Shown: in pieces, positions 28,502-32,603 of the stretch
How positions within the stretch are numbered: position 1 is the first letter of the stretch
Layout: each line of letters opens with the position of its first letter
Translations under genes and position numbers: made by a program
The notes under the pieces: generated by a model
Database searches by the model: none
What the model was told of the DNA's origin: nothing
Seen by the model: the letters and a program-made list of their open reading frames with translations, nothing else
From: Chloroflexota bacterium
GTDB taxonomy: Bacteria; Chloroflexota; Anaerolineae; Anaerolineales; Anaerolineaceae
Reading direction: 5' to 3'
NCBI GenBank assembly: GCA_012798515.1
Contig: JAAZNB010000113.1
Span: 1-32,603 of the forward strand
Length of the DNA stretch: 32,603 nucleotides

Positions 28502-29146
28502 ATGACACACAATTACCTGGTATTGATCGCCGATATCATTGCTTCCCGCCAGATCGTGCAGCGGGCGGCCTTCGACGCGAGCCTGAAAAAGGCCTTGGAC
28601 GATCTCAACGCCCGCCGGCAGGGTGAGCTCCTCTCACCCTATACGGTGACCATCGGCGATGAGATCCAGGCGGTCTTCGGCCGGGCGGATCACGTCTTTG
28701 GCGACGTTTTTACCATCCTGGCCGCCGTCTATCCCCGGCGCATGCGCTTCTCCTTCAGCGCCGGGGAGCTGGTGACGCCCATCAATCGCGAGCGGGCCAT
28801 TGGCATGGACGGGCCGGCTTTCCACATGGCGCGCGAGCGGATGGACGAGTTGAAGAAATCGGGCCATCTATTCGACGTGGCCATGGCGGAGAGCGCCCAG
28901 GATCATGCTCTTTTGCGCCCGGTGCTGGAGCTGGTCTCCCACGAGGTCAAGCGGTGGAAACGTAACCGCCTGGAGATCCTGGCGCTGATGATGGAAGGCC
29001 AGACGCCGCATCAGATCGCGGAGCGCCTGGGTCTGTCGGACCAGGCCGTGTACAAGAACATCGACGCCGGGGCGTTGGGGGTCATGGTGGACATCTTTGC
29101 CCAGGTGAGCCAGCACTGCAACCGGTTGATCCAGGCGCAGCCATGA
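28502..29146 (+). CDS. SatD family protein with C-terminal HTH
   Basis: NYLVLIADIIASRQIVQRAAFDASLKKALDDLNAR, YTVTIGDEIQAVF; C-terminal HTH-like LEILALMMEGQTPHQIAERLGLSDQAVYKNIDAGAL. Confidence 0.75.
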   Translation: MTHNYLVLIADIIASRQIVQRAAFDASLKKALDDLNARRQGELLSPYTVTIGDEIQAVFGRADHVFGDVFTILAAVYPRRMRFSFSAGELVTPINRERAIGMDGPAFHMARERMDELKKSGHLFDVAMAESAQDHALLRPVLELVSHEVKRWKRNRLEILALMMEGQTPHQIAERLGLSDQAVYKNIDAGALGVMVDIFAQVSQHCNRLIQAQP

Positions 29147-29901
29147 CCCAGCCTTTTTATTTCATGCTCAACGTGTTGATCGCCTCGCGGTTGGTGTTCA
29201 CGTTCAAAGACATGCCCATCGATTGGAAGCAGTGCGCTGTGATGGGCGCCGTGCAAGGGGCCGGGCTGTTGTTTTTGCAGCCAGGCGCGGCCCAATGGGG
29301 CCTGGCCGGGCTGCTGCTGGCTTTGAACGTCTTGCTGCTGCGTTTTGAGAGCAGGCATACCCAGACCAACGAAGTGCGCCTGGGCATGTTTGTGTTACAG
29401 GTGGTGGTGTTGAGCGTTTTCTTTTCTCCCCGGCTGGGACTGGATTTTAGCCCCGGTTTAGCGCAGTTGGGCGCCCGCCTGCAAGGCCTGACCCTGCTGT
29501 TTCCTCCGGCGGGAAGGGTGGATTGGCCCCGGGCCAACGCCCTGGTGCTGGGCCTGCTGCTGGTCACCAACGAGGCCAATCTTTTCATCCGTTCCATGTT
29601 CAAGGTGTTCAGCCTGGCGCCACACCGCCAGGTGGAGGCGGAAAAATATCTTATCACCATGACGGATAAACGCGAATTGAACGCCGGCCGGGTGATTGGC
29701 ATCCTGGAGCGGGTCATTATTTACACTTTCGTCCTCCAGGGGCAGTACACGGCCATCGGTTTCATACTGGCGGCCAAGAGTTTTGCGCGTTTCAAAGAGC
29801 TGGACAACCGTGAATTTGCCGAGTACGTGCTTATTGGGACCTTACTCTCGGCTTTGCTGGCCATGATGATTGCCCTGTTCGTAGGCCGGCTGATTATGTA
29901 G
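29143..29901 (+). CDS. Multi-pass membrane protein with DUF3307-associated C-terminus
   Basis: Several TM stretches; C-terminal GRVIGILERVIIYTFVLQGQYTAIGFILAAKSFARFKELDNREFAEYVLIGTLLSALLAM resembles DUF3307/SatD-partner proteins; 4-nt overlap with the SatD-like gene. Confidence 0.65.
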   Translation: MTQPFYFMLNVLIASRLVFTFKDMPIDWKQCAVMGAVQGAGLLFLQPGAAQWGLAGLLLALNVLLLRFESRHTQTNEVRLGMFVLQVVVLSVFFSPRLGLDFSPGLAQLGARLQGLTLLFPPAGRVDWPRANALVLGLLLVTNEANLFIRSMFKVFSLAPHRQVEAEKYLITMTDKRELNAGRVIGILERVIIYTFVLQGQYTAIGFILAAKSFARFKELDNREFAEYVLIGTLLSALLAMMIALFVGRLIM

Positions 29902-30074
29902 GACCTCCCCGGCTCACCTGTTCCGGTCACACCGGCCGGTTGTGGGCCACCCAATCCCCATTCTGTGCTTTACACTGGCCGGGCCGAGGCTCCGGCGGCA
30001 ATGTGGAAAGGCGCGACGGGCTCCAGGCAGCGGGCCTGAGCAAGTCTCAGCGCGCCCTCACCTTGTGGGAAAAG

Positions 30075-30102
30075 TTGCACCAAATCAGATAATTAGTATG
30101 CT
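30075..30102 (+). promoter_or_regulatory. Candidate sigma70-like promoter
   Basis: TTGCAC (30075-30080), 16-bp spacer, TATGCT (30097-30102). Confidence 0.4.
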
Positions 30103-30185
30103 AAAAAACATAATTGTGCGTATACTTATGGGTAAGGGGGCTTGGGATTGAGATATCGGTTCGAGCGCGTAGTAGAGGAGGAACC

Positions 30186-30536
30186 ATGGCGCAGCCCGAG
30201 ATTCAGCAGTCGCAATTAAGTCCAATAGACGCCGGCATTATCTTGCTCACCATCGCCACCGGTTTGATTCACCTCTCGCTCAACTTTGCGATGGGTCGTT
30301 TCGATGCCATCTTTACTTTGAACGGCCTGGGGTACCTGGGGCTGCTGGCGGGGTTGTATCTACCGCTGCCGGTGGCTCAGGATAACCGCAGGCTGGTACG
30401 CTTCGCCTTGCTGGGGTTTGCCCTCCTGACGATTGTGTTGTGGATCTTTCTGGGCCAGCCTTATACCACCCTGGGTTTCATCACCAAGGCTATCGAAGTC
30501 GTGCTGGTGATCTTGTTGTTCTTGAAGCGGCCATAG
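30186..30536 (+). CDS. Small multi-TM membrane protein (116 aa), unknown function
   Basis: ATG 30186 preceded by GAGGAGG; about four hydrophobic segments (GIILLTIATGLIHLSLNFA, LNGLGYLGLLAGLYLPL, FALLGFALLTIVLWIFLG, KAIEVVLVILLFL). Confidence 0.7.
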   Translation: MAQPEIQQSQLSPIDAGIILLTIATGLIHLSLNFAMGRFDAIFTLNGLGYLGLLAGLYLPLPVAQDNRRLVRFALLGFALLTIVLWIFLGQPYTTLGFITKAIEVVLVILLFLKRP

Positions 30537-30698
30537 ACTGGAGCGAGAACCAAATCACAGGCTAAAAAAGGTGTTCATGGTGGGGTGGCGTGGATGGGAG
30601 AGAGAGACTTCACCGCGCAGTGGAATGCAGCGATGGGAGTACAGGGGGACAGATTCTCCGCGGGGTGGTCCCGCGGAATTGCAGAAAGGGACGATTCG

Positions 30699-31346
30699 AT
30701 GACAGATGCGTTGGTTCTCCACCGGGAAGTGTGCGCACGGGTGCCCACCGGACATGGAGAGTTTCAATTATGCTTGTACACCAATAACCAGGATGCAAAA
30801 GAGCACCTGGCCCTGCTGAAAGGTGACGTACAGGGTAAGGAAAACGTATTGGTGCGCATCCATTCTGAGTGTTTTACCGGGGATGTACTGGGCTCACGGC
30901 GCTGTGACTGCGGAGAGCAGCTGGACCGCGCCATGGAGCTGATTGCTGAAGAGGGGGAAGGCGTGGTCGTCTACCTGCGTCAGGAAGGGCGCGGTATCGG
31001 CTTGCTGGAGAAGCTGCACGCTTACAATCTGCAGGACGAGGGCATGGATACCTTTGACGCCAACCTGGCCCTGGGACACGCTGCCGACAGCCGGAATTAC
31101 CAGGCTGCCGCGGCCATCCTGGCCGACCTGGGGGTACGCTCGGTGCGCCTGCTGACCAATAACCCTTCCAAGATCCAGGACCTGCGGGCGCACGGCATCG
31201 AGACTACCGAGCGCATTCCACTCGTGCCGACCGTGTATGCCGAAAATGAAAGATACCTGTTGACCAAAGTGCTGCGGATGCACCACCTGATTCCGCTCGA
31301 CCGGGAATCCCTCCCGGCCCAAGAAAAGACCAATGGGCGTCATTGA
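30699..31346 (+). CDS. ribA: GTP cyclohydrolase II
   Basis: VLVRIHSECFTGDVLGSRRCDCGEQLDRAMELI (Zn cysteines), VVYLRQEGRGIGLLEKLHAYNLQDEGMDTFDANLALG. ATG 30699 chosen over track start 30585. Confidence 0.93.
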   Translation: MTDALVLHREVCARVPTGHGEFQLCLYTNNQDAKEHLALLKGDVQGKENVLVRIHSECFTGDVLGSRRCDCGEQLDRAMELIAEEGEGVVVYLRQEGRGIGLLEKLHAYNLQDEGMDTFDANLALGHAADSRNYQAAAAILADLGVRSVRLLTNNPSKIQDLRAHGIETTERIPLVPTVYAENERYLLTKVLRMHHLIPLDRESLPAQEKTNGRH

Positions 31347-32055
31347 AACCATCCGGTCGGAAGCGGACCGCTTTATCCAGCAGCAGGACGACCGGCCTTA
31401 CGTCACGTTGAGCTATGCTCAGAGCCTGGATGGCTGCCTGGCGACCCGTGACGGGCGGCCTTATGCTTTGAGCGGCGATGAAGCTCTGCACCTGACCCAT
31501 TCCCTGCGCGCTGCGCACCAGGCCATCCTGGTGGGAGTGGGCACAGTCATCTCCGACGATCCCTTGCTGACCGTGCGCCTGGTCAACGGCGAGAGCCCCC
31601 AGGCGGTGATCGTGGATACCAACCTGCGCACCCCCCTTAACAGCCGCTTGATCGCCCGCGGCCATCACCTGCCCTGGCTGGCGGCGCGTTCCAATGTGGA
31701 CGAAGCCTGCCGGCAAACTTTCGAAGCGGTGGGATGCAAAGTGCTGCGCTGCAGTATGGACGAGGGCGGTTACATCTTGCTGCCCGACCTGTTGTCTCAG
31801 CTGCGCCGCCTGGGGATCACGACCTTGATGGTGGAAGGGGGCATGCATGTGATCACCAGTTTCTTGCTGCGCCAGTTGGTGGATATGGTGGTCATCACCG
31901 TGGCCCCAGTCTGGTTGGGTGGGAAGCCCTCGCTGGCGGAGGAGATGGTCACCCACAGCGCCCCGGATCGTTACCCGTTGGCCCAGATCTCTGCACCCCG
32001 GTTGGAACCGGCCGGGAGAGACATGGTTTTATGGGGCCACTTGAAAAAGGAGTGA
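31333..32055 (+). CDS. RibD C-terminal (reductase) domain protein, standalone
   Basis: RPYVTLSYAQSLDGCLATRDGRPYALSGDEALHLTHSLRAAHQAILVGVGTVISDDPLLTVRL, TLMVEGGMHVITSFLLRQLVDMVVITVAPVWLGG; no deaminase domain; overlaps ribA by 14 nt. Confidence 0.9.
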   Translation: MGVIETIRSEADRFIQQQDDRPYVTLSYAQSLDGCLATRDGRPYALSGDEALHLTHSLRAAHQAILVGVGTVISDDPLLTVRLVNGESPQAVIVDTNLRTPLNSRLIARGHHLPWLAARSNVDEACRQTFEAVGCKVLRCSMDEGGYILLPDLLSQLRRLGITTLMVEGGMHVITSFLLRQLVDMVVITVAPVWLGGKPSLAEEMVTHSAPDRYPLAQISAPRLEPAGRDMVLWGHLKKE

Positions 32056-32056
32056 A

Positions 32057-32603
32057 ATGAAACGACAGTCACTCTACTTTTTCGCACCCGGGCAGGTGGA
32101 TGTCCTGGAAGAGGAAGTATCGCCGCCCGCCGAGGGGCAGGTGCTGGTAACCTCCCTTTTGTCCGGGATCAGCTCGGGCACCGAGATGTTGGTCTACCAC
32201 GGCCAGGCGCCAGAACAGATGGAGGTCGACGCCAATATCGCGGCCCTGCCGGGCAATTTCCGGTTTCCCCTTAAATATGGTTATGCCAGCGTGGGGCAGG
32301 TGGTGATGGCCGGCGCCGGCGTGGCGCCGGGTTGGGTCGGCCGGCGGGTGTTCGCTTTTCACCCCCACGAGAGCTGTTACACGGCCAGCCCGGAAGAGCT
32401 CATGCCCCTGCCGGATGGCGTGACGGCGGAGGACGCCATCTTCCTGGCCAACCTGGAGACGGCGGTCAACCTGGTCATGGACGGCCGCCCGCGGGTGGGG
32501 GAAACGGTGGCCGTATTTGGCCTGGGGATTGTAGGCCTGCTGGTGACCGCCCTCCTGGCGCAGTTTCCCCTGGGGCGGCTGGTGGGCCTGGATTGCTACC
32601 CCC
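32057..32603 (+). CDS. Zinc-type MDR alcohol dehydrogenase-like protein, 3' truncated by window end
   Basis: Hand translation: MKRQSLYFFAPGQVDVLEEEVSPPAEGQVLVTSLLSGISSGTEMLVYHG ... KYGYASVGQVV ... VGETVAVFGLGIVGLLVTALLAQFPLGRLVGLD (MDR fold with GxGxxG-type coenzyme motif). Confidence 0.85.
   Translation, partial: MKRQSLYFFAPGQVDVLEEEVSPPAEGQVLVTSLLSGISSGTEMLVYHGQAPEQMEVDANIAALPGNFRFPLKYGYASVGQVVMAGAGVAPGWVGRRVFAFHPHESCYTASPEELMPLPDGVTAEDAIFLANLETAVNLVMDGRPRVGETVAVFGLGIVGLLVTALLAQFPLGRLVGLDCYP

Noticed and set aside
30658-30676. CCGCGGGGTGGTCCCGCGG, similar to a T-box bulge
   Set aside because: Reads GGGTGGTCCCGCGG rather than GGGTGGNACCGCGG, is explained as a 7-bp hairpin, lacks stem I elements and a terminator, and precedes ribA rather than an aminoacyl-tRNA gene.
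30537-30698. FMN riboswitch upstream of ribA
   Set aside because: No RFN-element consensus segments seen in the leader.

Overview
High-GC window of about 32.6 kb with dense housekeeping and metabolic genes. Gene content and protein style suggest a Chloroflexota (Anaerolineae-like) genome, but this is inference because no 16S is present. I see no CRISPR array, transposase, prophage, rRNA or tRNA gene. Order: a 5'-truncated GGDEF-PAS-HD-GYP protein; DUF1028, YdcF-like and PatB/MalY-like genes (minus strand); an RlmI-like methyltransferase, proC, a GDPD-family phosphodiesterase, a small membrane protein, a TPR protein, a lipoprotein and mtaB (plus strand); a GT2 / PAP2-like / GT4 operon and ldh (minus strand); a KimA-like potassium/APC transporter followed by two TrkA/RCK proteins; an rpmH-rnpA-yidD-[PQQ beta-propeller lipoprotein]-yidC-jag cluster, with rpmH missing from the ORF track; a pyrimidine nucleoside phosphorylase; a T-box leader and a type-2 ileS; a SatD / DUF3307-like pair; and a standalone ribA, a RibD reductase-domain protein and a zinc-type MDR dehydrogenase cut by the window end. 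Points most worth a second look: (i) a ~113-nt near-palindrome (26-bp perfect inner arms, 3-nt loop) between the T-box terminator and ileS; (ii) a swapped class I signature motif (GIHH) in IleRS; (iii) the KimA-RCK-RCK module; (iv) the ribA / RibD_C / MDR cluster, which may not be for riboflavin; (v) operator-like repeats upstream of the SatD-like gene. All folding was done by eye and all family assignments are from motif recognition; no database or folding program was run.
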